From: Lysinibacillus sp.
GTDB taxonomy: Bacteria; Bacillota; Bacilli; Bacillales_A; Planococcaceae
Reading direction: 5' to 3'
NCBI GenBank assembly: GCA_031181585.1
Contig: JAPSKP010000027.1
Coordinates: 1-40,129 of the forward strand
DNA length: 40,129 bases
Positions 1 through 8,835 of this stretch are shown piece after piece. Position 1 is the stretch's first letter; the number at the start of each line of letters is the position of its first letter. Made by a program: the position numbers and the translations under genes. The notes below the pieces were generated by a model. The model was not told where the DNA came from. It searched no databases and worked only from the letters and a program-made list of their open reading frames with translations.

Positions 1-13
1 GCGGGGCATGTTA

Positions 14-802
14 TCAAACAGTTACTAACGCTGTCGGCTCCTGAGCATCTGTATCATGCAAATGGAGATATTCACCTGTAAGGATGCCGCATGACTGCAA
101 TGTCTGCGACACGCTTAAACGCGCCAGCTCTTTCATATTATTATCTTTACTTAAATGGGATAGATAGATTTGCGTTGGTTTTTCAAACGCTACCTCACTC
201 ATGGCAACAGCGGCGTCTTCATTGGAGACATGTCCTACGTCTGATAAAATACGGCGTTTAATATTCCATGGATAACGCCCCATTTGCAGCATACCGACAT
301 CATGATTGCTTTCAAATACGAAGGCATCTGCCCCGCGGATATGTCCCTTCATTCTATCACTGACATAGCCTGTATCCGTAATAAGAGCAAGCTTTCGGTC
401 GTTTTCATGGAAGACATAAAACATCGGGTCCGCTGCATCATGAGACACCGCGAATGATTCGATGGACAGGGAACCAAATGATTTCGTTGTTTCCATATCA
501 AACTGGAACCGTAAATCAGCAGGGATATTCCCCACAAGCCCGTCCATCGCTTCCCATGTCTTCGCATTTGCATATACGGGGACATTATATTTCCGTGCAA
601 CGACCCCAAGTCCCTTAATGTGATCACTATGTTCATGCGTCACTAGAAGACCTGTGAGCTTTTTCATATCACGGTCGATTTTTGCAAACAGCTCCTCCAT
701 CTTTTTCCCACTGAGGCCGACATCGACAAGAAAGGCATGTTCATCATTTTCAACATAAACCGCATTTCCTGTACTCCCGCTTGCTAAAACACTAAATCGC
801 AT
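14..802 (-). CDS. walJ: WalJ/YycJ, MBL-fold metallo-hydrolase of the wal operon
   Basis: A 262-residue metallo-beta-lactamase-fold protein, usual length for YycJ/WalJ. The metal-binding signature THEHSDH lies near residues 55-61, and further fold residues (AVSHDA, ITDTG, ESNHD, SHLS) follow in order. The family is a predicted cytoplasmic nuclease-type hydrolase linked in B. subtilis to coordinating replication with cell division; its substrate is not visible here. There is no signal peptide. An ATG with AAGGAG upstream begins 13 nt after the walI stop, so it is the last wal gene in this window. An htrA-type protease often follows in relatives and would lie beyond the left edge. Identity is secure from sequence and position; biochemical role is family inference. 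Confidence 0.93.
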   Translation of the reverse strand: MRFSVLASGSTGNAVYVENDEHAFLVDVGLSGKKMEELFAKIDRDMKKLTGLLVTHEHSDHIKGLGVVARKYNVPVYANAKTWEAMDGLVGNIPADLRFQFDMETTKSFGSLSIESFAVSHDAADPMFYVFHENDRKLALITDTGYVSDRMKGHIRGADAFVFESNHDVGMLQMGRYPWNIKRRILSDVGHVSNEDAAVAMSEVAFEKPTQIYLSHLSKDNNMKELARLSVSQTLQSCGILTGEYLHLHDTDAQEPTALVTV

Positions 803-815
803 TATCTAAACTCCT

Positions 816-1628
816 TTATTCTTCTAAAACCTCTTGTGTATTTCGCTGTAATTCCATTACTGTACCTGTATTGGCATTAACAAAATGAATTTCTTCATTT
901 CCTTCATCTGTTTCTACATGAACTTCCCATGTTGGAGTTAATACCTGTTTCTCAGTAAATTGCACATGCGTCGCATAACCGAGCTTCATAGAGGTGATAT
1001 GATCATTTGTTTTTAAGATCTTCTGGTTATACAATCCCTTTAAAACTTGAAGCGGTGGAACGATTGTTCTCGGCCGCCCAACCTCCTCTATTTTCTCTAG
1101 CATTGCCTGCTTGTACATAAATACTTCTCCCTTTGTATTCCAATGAAGCTGTAATCCACCCTTCTCATTGTAATACACTGTTCCATCATTTACACTTTGG
1201 AAAAACGTTGCCGTCCGTGTTTCCTCATCGATTTCCCACAGATCAAAAGATTTTCCTTCATATACATACTGATCCACAAAATCTTGAAAAGCGCTTGGCT
1301 CTTTAGTACTTGACAGCTTGATCGGCGTCTTAAAATTAACAACAAGCTGATTATCGTTTAGAAGCTGGTATTGCTGATTATTAGTAGTTGGGAGGTCATT
1401 AGAAGAATAGGTTTTTACCTGTGCGGAGATAAAGAACGCTGATTCAACAGAATTGGGCAACTTATCATACGTGATATTTTCACTTTGCAGCTGTGCCTCA
1501 GCATCTTCTTCCCCCGGCTTTTTCTCCAAGTTTTCCCCATGATATGTTTCAATATATTGAGAATAAAGGAACATATTCAAAATAAGAAAGACCCCGATAA
1601 ATATAGATTTTGTCTTACTCCAATCCAT
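816..1628 (-). CDS. walI: WalI/YycI, regulatory membrane protein of WalK
   Basis: A bitopic membrane protein: short cytoplasmic N terminus (MDWSKTKS), one transmembrane helix at about residues 8-24, then an extracytoplasmic YycI domain. With WalH it contacts WalK in the membrane and restrains kinase activity in B. subtilis. The upstream in-frame ATG at 1634 is only 2 nt from the GGGGAGG ribosome site, whereas ATG 1628 is 8 nt away and gives the family N terminus, so 1628 is chosen (270 aa). It overlaps the walH 3' end by 14 nt, indicating translational coupling. Confidence 0.92.
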   Translation of the reverse strand: MDWSKTKSIFIGVFLILNMFLYSQYIETYHGENLEKKPGEEDAEAQLQSENITYDKLPNSVESAFFISAQVKTYSSNDLPTTNNQQYQLLNDNQLVVNFKTPIKLSSTKEPSAFQDFVDQYVYEGKSFDLWEIDEETRTATFFQSVNDGTVYYNEKGGLQLHWNTKGEVFMYKQAMLEKIEEVGRPRTIVPPLQVLKGLYNQKILKTNDHITSMKLGYATHVQFTEKQVLTPTWEVHVETDEGNEEIHFVNANTGTVMELQRNTQEVLEE

Positions 1629-2943
1629 ATTCATTACCTCCCCATAGCTCCATAATCAAAGGTGTCCAGCTATTATCCCGAAGAATGAACCATCCAGGCT
1701 CCATTTCATACACTTTCTTTTCTACATTCTCTGTTAAATAATAGCCAATAACAATATCATCAACTTTGGAAAGATTGACTTCATTGGCAGCTTTAATATG
1801 CTCAATTATATCCTTACCAGCCTCAAGTTCCTTGATACTTCTTTCAAAAACCTCGGAGTCCAATAAGTAATACGGACGGCGGTAACGATAAATATCTTCG
1901 TCACCCCACGTGGTAATGAGACGGGTTAATGGCTCCGTACTACCGAACACCGGGTATCCTTGCCAGTAGAGCTGATATTCTACTACACGCCGCTCTGTAT
2001 TCATGGATGTCAGTCGGTAATCACCTGTAAAACCATGATGCTCATTGATAAAGTCGAAAGTATCCTTCAACAGCTCATATTTCGTAACTGGGGCACTACT
2101 TTCAGCAGCGGGATATACATAATTCATGACCTTCATATTCGTATCAAGCATCAACTGTGACATACTGTCTGAGTATTTGTCTTGAACGCCTTCGGATGTT
2201 TTTTGAGCAATCGCCGGATCCTCAAACAAGATAGATTTTAATTTATCTACCGGTATTTCATCCTTGTAATACTCGTACTGACTCACTTTTAACGGCTCCT
2301 CTACTAAATAGAGAGAAAGATTCCTCTGACGTTCAAACTCTACATAGGCAGGCAGGCTTTTTGGCTTCTCTACGAAGAGCTGTTCAAAAGCTTCAATATT
2401 AGGAATGGCCAAATCAGCACGGTAGCCGGATTGGTCATTTGTGCTTAGGAAATACAGCTGAGCATGACCGTTTTCTCTAATAGTCTTCCAATCTATGATC
2501 AGACGATTAAATGATGCTTCATTCTCTCTTGCTTCCTCCAACGAAAAAATCTCATATAATGTTTGGATTGGTACTTCTGTTTGGAAAAACATCGTCATCT
2601 GGCTCTTCGTTCGGATCATTTCATTTATTTCGTTCTCTGATATTGGAGCATCCATTATCGAAAGGTTTTTGGCCCCCAGCTTGTTCAAATAATGAGTGAA
2701 TGCATCAACTTCTTCATTTGAACTTGTCCCTTTAAATCCTCCCTCAGTAGAAAAAAGTAATCGATAAGGCTTAATGACTTCAGCTAATAGCTTCTTTTCC
2801 TCACTAACTACTTCTCGGTTTTTTTGTGTATCTTCGGTCGTTAAATAATTCGGCTTGTAATTCCAAATAAGAAATGTAAACAATAGGCTCAGAAGGACAA
2901 GAAATAGTAAGATAAACGATTTCACTTGTTCTACGTATTTCAT
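1615..2943 (-). CDS. walH: WalH/YycH, regulatory membrane protein of WalK
   Basis: A 442-residue YycH-family protein with an N-terminal transmembrane helix at roughly residues 8-28 and a large extracytoplasmic domain. In B. subtilis YycH and YycI form a complex with WalK that modulates its activity; in some other Firmicutes they activate it, so the sign of regulation here cannot be read from sequence. Start: ATG at 2943 has GGAGG 7 nt upstream, while a TTG two codons earlier would abut the ribosome site. The start overlaps the walK stop as ATGA (4 nt), typical of coupled translation. Confidence 0.92.
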   Translation of the reverse strand: MKYVEQVKSFILLFLVLLSLLFTFLIWNYKPNYLTTEDTQKNREVVSEEKKLLAEVIKPYRLLFSTEGGFKGTSSNEEVDAFTHYLNKLGAKNLSIMDAPISENEINEMIRTKSQMTMFFQTEVPIQTLYEIFSLEEARENEASFNRLIIDWKTIRENGHAQLYFLSTNDQSGYRADLAIPNIEAFEQLFVEKPKSLPAYVEFERQRNLSLYLVEEPLKVSQYEYYKDEIPVDKLKSILFEDPAIAQKTSEGVQDKYSDSMSQLMLDTNMKVMNYVYPAAESSAPVTKYELLKDTFDFINEHHGFTGDYRLTSMNTERRVVEYQLYWQGYPVFGSTEPLTRLITTWGDEDIYRYRRPYYLLDSEVFERSIKELEAGKDIIEHIKAANEVNLSKVDDIVIGYYLTENVEKKVYEMEPGWFILRDNSWTPLIMELWGGNEYGLE

Positions 2944-4769
2944 TCCCAATCCTCCGTTTCATCCTCAGAATATGGAAGTGTAAAGAAGATTGTTGTACCT
3001 ACACCTTCCTCACTTTCTGCCCATATTTTCCCGCCATGTGCTTCAATCATTTCTCGTGCAATCGCAAGACCTAGACCAGTTCCTCCCATAGAACGCGCGC
3101 GGGCGCGATCGACGCGGTAAAAACGGTCGAATATACGGCCGACATTTTCTTTTGGAATCCCCATCCCATCATCAGAAACCATTACTTTTAACATGTTATT
3201 ATTCACGGTAAAACCAAAACGAATATTCCCCCCATCCGGAGAATATTTAATCGCATTGGAAATAATATTATCGATAACCTGTGTCAGCTTATCTGTGTCA
3301 ATATCTACAAAATAGCTTGTTTCCGGTAATAGTTTAATAAAGTGAACATTTTGAGACTTCGACATTTCAAAGCGTTCAATAATACGTTCAAAGAATTTGT
3401 TGAATTCCACAAAGTCACGATTCAGTTCATATTCCTGACTGTCCATTTTTGAAAGCTGCAATAGATCATTGACAAGACGAATCATACGCTCTGTTTCTGT
3501 CTGTGTAACATTTAGGAAATGCGGTGCGATATTTTCATCTTTCCATGCCCCATCTGCCAGTGCTTCCAAATAGCTTCGCATTGTCGTTAGCGGCGTACGA
3601 AGCTCATGGGATACATTCGCCACGAACTCACGGCGTTCCATATCAATTTTCTCCTGTTCGGTAATATCATGCAGGACGGTAATTAGACCGTTAACAAAAC
3701 CTGTTTCCTTTTGAATAACGGAAAAGTTTGCCCGTAATATATACGGAGCATCCGTCGTGCTGAAATTCAAATTGACTGAGTCCTTCATATAAATCAAGTC
3801 TTCAAAGCTATATTCCTGTTCGACACCAAGCACAGAAGCAATTGGCCGATTTAAAGTCATCTCGCGTGAAACATGCAGAAGGTCCAGTGCCGGATCATTG
3901 ATTAAAATAATCCGCCCTTTCCGGTCTGTCGCAATAACACCATCAGTCATATTAGTAAGAACACTTGCCAGCTTGCGGCGTTCTGCTTCTGTCGTAGATT
4001 GAGCCTCCTGCAGACGGTTCGTCATATTGTTGAAAGCAATCGCCAGCTGTCCGATTTCATCTGTTCCGTATACACGCACCTTACGTGAAAAGTTGCCTTT
4101 TGACATTGCTTGCGCTTGACGACGCATATCGGAAATTGGCCGCGTAATCGTCCGGGCTACAAGAATACCTAATACAATCGTTATAATAAGGGCCATTGCT
4201 GTACCAATCGCAAAGATTTGGTTGATTTCGCCCATTTGCTCAAAGACACGTTCAATATCAGATTCTATATAAATGGTCCCGATTACTTCACCATTTGGCC
4301 CTACTGTATCCAAAATTGGTGTAGCCAGCACCCATACACGGTTATCGTCATCGAGCCATACAGCTTCCTGCCGGCCCTTTGTAGATACTGCTGTTTTTAC
4401 AATGTCTGAGGCCCATTTCTGCCCAACAAGCATCTGATTATTAGCATCCGATGTAGCGAGCACCCGATCACGTTCATCAATGATAAGAATCTCATTAATG
4501 TCTGTTGTAGAGAATTCACGTAAAATGGCAGCTAGGCTTCCTTCTATCGTAGGCATTGATTCATCCCGTTCCCTAAGTATCTCTTCCCGTATACTATATT
4601 GGGCAAGGTCAATACGCTGTTCAATAGATTCCTTGAAGTTTTCAGTTAAATTCTCTTCCAGCTCTTTTGAAAAATAAAGGCCGATAATCTGAATGGCCAT
4701 AATAATTAATAGTACATAGATTAATACAAGCTTTACATGAATGGATTTAAAAAAGCTTACCTTTTGCAT
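2940..4769 (-). CDS. walK: WalK/YycG, essential cell-wall sensor histidine kinase
   Basis: A complete 609-residue WalK. Domain order: transmembrane helix 1 (about 12-33), extracellular Cache/PAS-like sensor (34-184), transmembrane helix 2 (186-206), HAMP (207-258), cytoplasmic PAS (265-370), HisKA with phospho-acceptor H388 in VSHELRTPL, and a HATPase domain with N box around N505, G1 (DDGMGIP, 533-539) and G2 (GTGLGLA, 563-569). It phosphorylates WalR to tune murein hydrolase expression to wall growth. It starts 5 nt after the walR stop; its ribosome site AGGAG lies inside the last walR codons. All catalytic motifs are intact. Confidence 0.97.
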   Translation of the reverse strand: MQKVSFFKSIHVKLVLIYVLLIIMAIQIIGLYFSKELEENLTENFKESIEQRIDLAQYSIREEILRERDESMPTIEGSLAAILREFSTTDINEILIIDERDRVLATSDANNQMLVGQKWASDIVKTAVSTKGRQEAVWLDDDNRVWVLATPILDTVGPNGEVIGTIYIESDIERVFEQMGEINQIFAIGTAMALIITIVLGILVARTITRPISDMRRQAQAMSKGNFSRKVRVYGTDEIGQLAIAFNNMTNRLQEAQSTTEAERRKLASVLTNMTDGVIATDRKGRIILINDPALDLLHVSREMTLNRPIASVLGVEQEYSFEDLIYMKDSVNLNFSTTDAPYILRANFSVIQKETGFVNGLITVLHDITEQEKIDMERREFVANVSHELRTPLTTMRSYLEALADGAWKDENIAPHFLNVTQTETERMIRLVNDLLQLSKMDSQEYELNRDFVEFNKFFERIIERFEMSKSQNVHFIKLLPETSYFVDIDTDKLTQVIDNIISNAIKYSPDGGNIRFGFTVNNNMLKVMVSDDGMGIPKENVGRIFDRFYRVDRARARSMGGTGLGLAIAREMIEAHGGKIWAESEEGVGTTIFFTLPYSEDETEDWE

Positions 4770-4774
4770 GCACC

Positions 4775-5485
4775 TTACTCCTGTTCAGGATTTCGCAGAT
4801 AATACCCTACACCTCGTCTCGTCACAATCCATGTTGGATGGCTCGGATTATCCTCGATTTTCTCGCGTAGACGGCGGATTGTCACATCCACAGTACGAAC
4901 ATCGCCAAAGTAATCGTAGCCCCATACTGTTTGGAGCAGGTGTTCACGCGTCATTACTTGACCGATATGCTTAGCAAGATAGTGTAATAGTTCAAATTCA
5001 CGGTGTGTCAGCTCAATTGCCTCTCCGCGTTTTAAAACAAGGTAGGCATCCGGCTGGATGATTAGGGAACCTACTGTGATATTATTTGATTCCTCCACCG
5101 GCTCATCTGCCTGTGACGCAACATTTAAGCGACGCATATTGGCCTTAACACGGGCAATCAATTCACGCGTACTAAATGGCTTTGTCACATAGTCATCGGC
5201 ACCCATTTCCAGTCCTAGAACCTTATCAATTTCAGAACCTTTTGCTGTCAGCATAATAATGGGGAAGTCGTATTTTTTACGGATCTCTCGGCAAACTTCC
5301 ATACCATCTCTTTTTGGCAGCATGATATCTAATAACATTAAATCCGGTTGTTGCTCCTCTACGCGGGATAATGCCTCGTCTCCATCGTAGGCGCAAATAA
5401 CCGTATATCCTTCTTTAATTAAATTAAACTGTAAAATATCTGCGATTGGTTTTTCATCATCAACTACTAAAATCGTTTTACTCAT
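4775..5485 (-). CDS. walR: WalR/YycF, OmpR-family response regulator
   Basis: Start chosen at ATG 5485 because AAAGGAAG stands 6 nt upstream; an extension eight codons longer is in frame but lacks a comparable site. The 236-aa product has a receiver domain with acidic pocket D9/D10, phospho-acceptor D53, T80 and K102, then an OmpR-type winged helix. T101 next to K102 matches the threonine that kinase PrkC phosphorylates in B. subtilis WalR (family knowledge). It binds paired TGTWAH half-sites to control wall hydrolases and is first gene of the walRKHIJ operon. I see no convincing sigma-A promoter in the 110 nt upstream. Confidence 0.97.
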   Translation of the reverse strand: MSKTILVVDDEKPIADILQFNLIKEGYTVICAYDGDEALSRVEEQQPDLMLLDIMLPKRDGMEVCREIRKKYDFPIIMLTAKGSEIDKVLGLEMGADDYVTKPFSTRELIARVKANMRRLNVASQADEPVEESNNITVGSLIIQPDAYLVLKRGEAIELTHREFELLHYLAKHIGQVMTREHLLQTVWGYDYFGDVRTVDVTIRRLREKIEDNPSHPTWIVTRRGVGYYLRNPEQE

Positions 5486-5570
5486 TTCTATCTTCCTTTC
5501 GCATTGCAATATATTCTTACTCTATCACGCTTTTTCTTTACTTGCATCAAACACGTATATACCTGCAGTT

Positions 5571-5584
5571 ATTTCCCAAGAAAT
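5571..5584. other. Inverted repeat ATTTC-CCAA-GAAAT upstream of walR
   Basis: A perfect 5-bp inverted repeat (ATTTC/GAAAT) around CCAA. It differs at two of 14 positions from the published B. subtilis Noc binding site ATTTCCCGGGAAAT. It lies between the M23 gene terminator and walR. It may instead be a local operator or chance; Noc specificity in this organism is unknown. Confidence 0.3.
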
Positions 5585-5595
5585 ACTCTCGGCAG

Positions 5596-5629
5596 GAAAA
5601 AAAAGGACAGCCCGTGGATGCGGACTGTC
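5596..5629 (-). terminator. Rho-independent terminator of the M23 peptidase gene
   Basis: Read on the minus strand: 9-bp stem GACAGTCCG/CGGGCTGTC (one G-U), a 6-nt loop, then a run of eight T. It lies 8 nt beyond the M23 peptidase stop and separates that gene from walR. Confidence 0.88.
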
Positions 5630-5636
5630 TACTTGT

Positions 5637-7100
5637 TTATCGTAATAAAGATAATGGATTTACGAGTGAGCCGTTTTTATGGACTTCAAAATGAAGGTGT
5701 GTACCTGTTGAGTTACCTGTAGAGCCCATAACCCCAATTTTCGAGCCTTGGCCGACAACTTGTCCTACCGATACAGTGATGGATGATAAATGGGCGTAGA
5801 TTGTTTCATAACCATTATTATGGTTGATGACAATTTTATTGCCGTATGTTCCATCCCATCCTGTAAATGTCACAACTCCATTATCAGAGGCCTTGATTGT
5901 ATAATTAGATGGACGAGCAATATCAATGCCTCGGTGCTGAGTGCCCCAGCGAGCCCCCATATGGCTGGATATATAGCCGCCGACTGTCGGCCATGAAAAT
6001 GTACCAGTACCACGCGAAGGAATCACTTTAGTGCCGATGACGTTAATGTAATCCACTGGTTCAGCTGTCACTACTTCAGTCGTAACCTGCTTGTCTGTAC
6101 GAACACCATTTTCAGAAGTAATCGTATACAGGACATCCTTTTGCCCCGCCTTTCCTTCTTGTTTCACTTTTGATTCGCCCTTTAACATTGTCGCATCTTT
6201 TTCAGTGATTTTCTTGAAATCAATCGTTTCTACCTTGAACTTCTCCAGCACTACTTTGACTGTTACAAGCGGTTTTTCAACTGTAACATTCAGCGGCTGT
6301 CCGATTTTTAAAAGAGATGTCTCTGTTAGCCCCGGATTCAGCGCTAATAGCTCTTTAAGACTTAAATTATGTGCACTTGCAATTGAACCTAGTACATCAC
6401 CTTGTTGTACTTTGTAAGTTTCTTTTTCAAGCGTTCCAGACAGCAGCAGTTCAACTGCCTGTTCAGGCGTAAGGATTTTCGAAGGGTCAACCTTTGCTTC
6501 TTCCCCTGCAACTGTTTCCTTCAAAGAAATTTCCGTTACACGTGTTTGATTATTTTGATTAAGGGGTACTAACTCTGTAGCAGCACCTTTATTTAATGCA
6601 TCCAAGTCCTGCTGGGAAACATATCGAAGTTTCAATAGATTGATTGCTTTCTCATAATCGCTTGCATCTTTTACATAGGCAACTGCTTTTCCGTTCACTA
6701 AAAGAGCATGTGCCTCTGCTTCTACTACTAGAGAACTTGCGAGCTTTTCTATTGTTTCTGTTTCATTCACAGCGACTGTAAACACTTGTTCAGGAATAAT
6801 AGTAATGTTAGAACCTGCATCTACTTTAAATTCCTTGTATTGATTACTAGCATCTTGCTTTTTCTTTTCAATCATTCCATCGACAGTGTCTCGATCCGAT
6901 ACTGCCCCAATATATTCATCTCCGTTATAAAGATGATAGATTTCTTTAAAAGAATCCTTTGAATCTGCGCTTGCAGAATCAGGAGTAAATGTACCAGCTA
7001 TGAGTAGTGTAGCGACAAATGTAATTTTGACACTATGGTCTTTCAAGCTTCTTGAAAAGCTTCGCCGCTCACCTGTCCTTTTCTCTCTCAAACTCATCAT
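5637..7100 (-). CDS. Secreted murein hydrolase: LysM, G5 and peptidase M23 domains
   Basis: A secreted peptidoglycan endopeptidase of about 487 residues. Order: basic N-terminal tail and hydrophobic segment (about 24-44, signal peptide or anchor), a long N-terminal region, LysM (about 228-272), G5 (about 297-356), and a C-terminal M23 LytM domain. The zinc motifs are complete: HRGID (H389, D393), YAH (H437) and HLH (H468, H470). It probably cleaves peptide cross-bridges while LysM/G5 hold the enzyme on the wall. GGAAGGAG precedes ATG 7100; ATG 7097 has better spacing and is equally possible. It sits directly upstream of walR with its own terminator, and a WalR-box-like sequence overlaps its putative promoter, so WalR control is a reasonable inference. 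Confidence 0.9.
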   Translation of the reverse strand: MMSLREKRTGERRSFSRSLKDHSVKITFVATLLIAGTFTPDSASADSKDSFKEIYHLYNGDEYIGAVSDRDTVDGMIEKKKQDASNQYKEFKVDAGSNITIIPEQVFTVAVNETETIEKLASSLVVEAEAHALLVNGKAVAYVKDASDYEKAINLLKLRYVSQQDLDALNKGAATELVPLNQNNQTRVTEISLKETVAGEEAKVDPSKILTPEQAVELLLSGTLEKETYKVQQGDVLGSIASAHNLSLKELLALNPGLTETSLLKIGQPLNVTVEKPLVTVKVVLEKFKVETIDFKKITEKDATMLKGESKVKQEGKAGQKDVLYTITSENGVRTDKQVTTEVVTAEPVDYINVIGTKVIPSRGTGTFSWPTVGGYISSHMGARWGTQHRGIDIARPSNYTIKASDNGVVTFTGWDGTYGNKIVINHNNGYETIYAHLSSITVSVGQVVGQGSKIGVMGSTGNSTGTHLHFEVHKNGSLVNPLSLLR

Positions 7101-7361
7101 AAAGCTCCTTCCAAAAAACAATCCAATAAATATATGAAGTAGTTATTTTTTATCTAAAAAATCACACTTCTATAATTTATCATATTGTATTTTCAGATTG
7201 GAGAATTATAGCGTTTTGTAATGAAATTGTATTATTTCTGAAATAATTCCTTTTACCTAATAAAGAGTTATATATTTCTGTCTCTTCCTCTTTATATACT
7301 CTTCTTTACTTTTTATGATTCTATCCTATAAGGAAATATTCCCTTTCTTTTTCTAAAGCAG
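7101..7361. other. Intergenic region between purA terminator and M23 gene
   Basis: About 260 AT-rich bases. They hold the likely M23 gene promoter (minus-strand TATAAT at 7205-7210) and a candidate WalR box (7217-7233), followed by an untranslated leader of about 100 nt. I see no ORF or strong RNA structure in the leader. Confidence 0.6.
7217..7233 (+). promoter_or_regulatory. Candidate WalR box
   Basis: TGTAAT, five bases, TGTATT. This matches the WalR consensus TGTWAH-N5-TGTWAH at all but one position. A minus-strand TATAAT (7205-7210) lies 6 nt downstream in the direction of the M23 gene, and no good -35 is visible, as is common at activated promoters. The direct repeat reads on the strand opposite to the gene. 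Confidence 0.45.
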
Positions 7362-7397
7362 AAAAAAGCTCCCTGGGCTTTTCATTCCCAAGAAGCT
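7362..7397 (-). terminator. Rho-independent terminator of purA
   Basis: On the minus strand, 11-bp stem AGCTTCTTGGG/CCCAGGGAGCT (G-U wobbles), 9-nt loop, then six T. It begins 7 nt after the purA stop. Confidence 0.9.
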
Positions 7398-7404
7398 GTT
7401 ATTT

Positions 7405-8691
7405 CTATTCCCAAATGGCATTTACTACATTTGTTTGTTCACGTGCCGGTCCAACCGAGAACGTCATTAGCTGAATACCTGTCAATTCTACAACACGTTC
7501 TACATAGCGGCGTGCGTTTTCTGGCAATTCTTCCATTGTACGAACGCCTGTGATATCTTCACTCCAACCCGGAAGCTCTTCATACACAGGTTTACACTGT
7601 TCAATGATGTGAAGGTTTGCAGGATATTCTGTAATGATTTCCCCGTTATATTCATAAGCAGTACAAATCTTTACTGTTTCCAGTCCTGATAGTACATCGA
7701 TTGAATTCAATGCTAAATCCGTAATACCCGATACGCGGCGTGAATGACGTACAACAACTGAATCGAACCATCCAACACGACGGGGGCGGCCTGTCGTTGT
7801 TCCATATTCGCGGCCTACTTCACGGATATGATGACCTTTCTCATCAAACAATTCAGTCGGGAATGGCCCGTCGCCTACACGGGAAGTATAAGCCTTACAT
7901 ACACCTACAACGCGGGAAACTTTAGAAGGGCCTACACCTGCTCCAATGGCAACCCCTCCTGCAACCGGGTTAGATGATGTAACGAACGGGTATGTACCCT
8001 GATCGATATCCAGCATGACACCTTGAGCACCTTCAAACAATACACGGCCGCCTTCATCTAATACATCATTTAAAATCTTTGATGTATCTGTTACATATTG
8101 GGCAATCTCTTGTCCATAGCCATAGTACTCTTCAAAAATATCTTCAAATGGAATTCCTTCTACTTCATAAAACTTCTCGAATAATTTATTCTTTAATGCA
8201 ACATTGGCACGAAGCTTTTGTTCAAATACTTCTTTATCCAATAAATCAGCTACGCGGATACCGATACGAGCTACTTTATCCTGATAGCATGGACCGATCC
8301 CTTTACATGTAGTACCGATTTTTTGGTCTCCACGTGAAGCCTCTTCAACTTTATCTTGATGGATATGATAAGGAAGAATAATGTGGGCACGATTGGAAAT
8401 GCGCAAGTTTGATGTATCCACTCCTCGCGCCTGCAGCCCTTGTAGTTCTGTTACTAAAGATTTCGGGTTAATAACCAACCCATTCCCCATCACCGATATT
8501 TTATCCTGATAGAAAATACCCGATGGAATTAAATGTAGCTTATATGTTTCACCGTCAAATTTAATTGTATGACCGGCGTTATCTCCACCCGCAAAACGAG
8601 CAATAATATCTGCCTTTTTAGAGAGGAAGTCAGTGATTTTCCCTTTTCCTTCATCTCCCCATTGTGTACCTACAACAACAACTGATGACAT
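7405..8691 (-). CDS. purA: Adenylosuccinate synthetase
   Basis: Condenses IMP and aspartate with GTP hydrolysis to adenylosuccinate, the first committed step to AMP; cytoplasmic. The 428-aa product has the family's usual length, with GDEGKGK at residues 12-18 and the motifs [20 protein letters not shown] and [12 protein letters not shown]. Start ATG 8691 has GGAGGTG 5 nt upstream. It is monocistronic: own promoter (8738-8767), own terminator, and an upstream inverted repeat resembling a pair of PurR boxes. No purine riboswitch is visible in the short leader. Confidence 0.97.
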   Translation of the reverse strand: MSSVVVVGTQWGDEGKGKITDFLSKKADIIARFAGGDNAGHTIKFDGETYKLHLIPSGIFYQDKISVMGNGLVINPKSLVTELQGLQARGVDTSNLRISNRAHIILPYHIHQDKVEEASRGDQKIGTTCKGIGPCYQDKVARIGIRVADLLDKEVFEQKLRANVALKNKLFEKFYEVEGIPFEDIFEEYYGYGQEIAQYVTDTSKILNDVLDEGGRVLFEGAQGVMLDIDQGTYPFVTSSNPVAGGVAIGAGVGPSKVSRVVGVCKAYTSRVGDGPFPTELFDEKGHHIREVGREYGTTTGRPRRVGWFDSVVVRHSRRVSGITDLALNSIDVLSGLETVKICTAYEYNGEIITEYPANLHIIEQCKPVYEELPGWSEDITGVRTMEELPENARRYVERVVELTGIQLMTFSVGPAREQTNVVNAIWE

Positions 8692-8737
8692 ATTTGCACC
8701 TCCGAAGACAATTAATCGCTCTTGATTGAACCCTTTT

Positions 8738-8767
8738 ATTGTAACAATCTCATTTCCTCTGCGTCAA
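8738..8767 (-). promoter_or_regulatory. Sigma-A promoter of purA
   Basis: Minus strand: TTGACG (8767-8762), 18-nt spacer, TACAAT (8743-8738). It predicts a leader of about 40 nt. The -35 lies 2 nt from the large palindrome at 8770-8817. Confidence 0.75.
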
Positions 8768-8768
8768 C

Positions 8769-8817
8769 AAAAAACACGAACATAAAAATCTAGTAGATTT
8801 TTAATGTTCGTGTTTTT
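8769..8817 (-). terminator. Terminator of the dnaB operon that also resembles a paired PurR operator
   Basis: A 14-bp outer stem (8770-8783 with 8804-8817) and an 8-bp inner stem (8784-8791 with 8795-8802) with one bulged base and a 3-nt loop, ending in T6 on the minus strand. It starts about 20 nt past the dnaB stop and fits a terminator, probably active both ways. Each outer arm contains CACGAACAT. These are inverted with 20 nt between them, which leaves about 16-17 nt between full 13-14 bp PurBox footprints (consensus AWWWCCGAACWWT), the known arrangement for PurR. The purA -35 follows immediately. Confidence 0.7.
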
Positions 8818-8835
8818 GTCATACTATTTTCCTTA

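Noticed and set aside
6091-6417. 108-codon plus-strand ORF inside the M23 peptidase gene
   Set aside because: Antisense shadow of LysM/G5 coding sequence; serine- and phenylalanine-rich product typical of such shadows.
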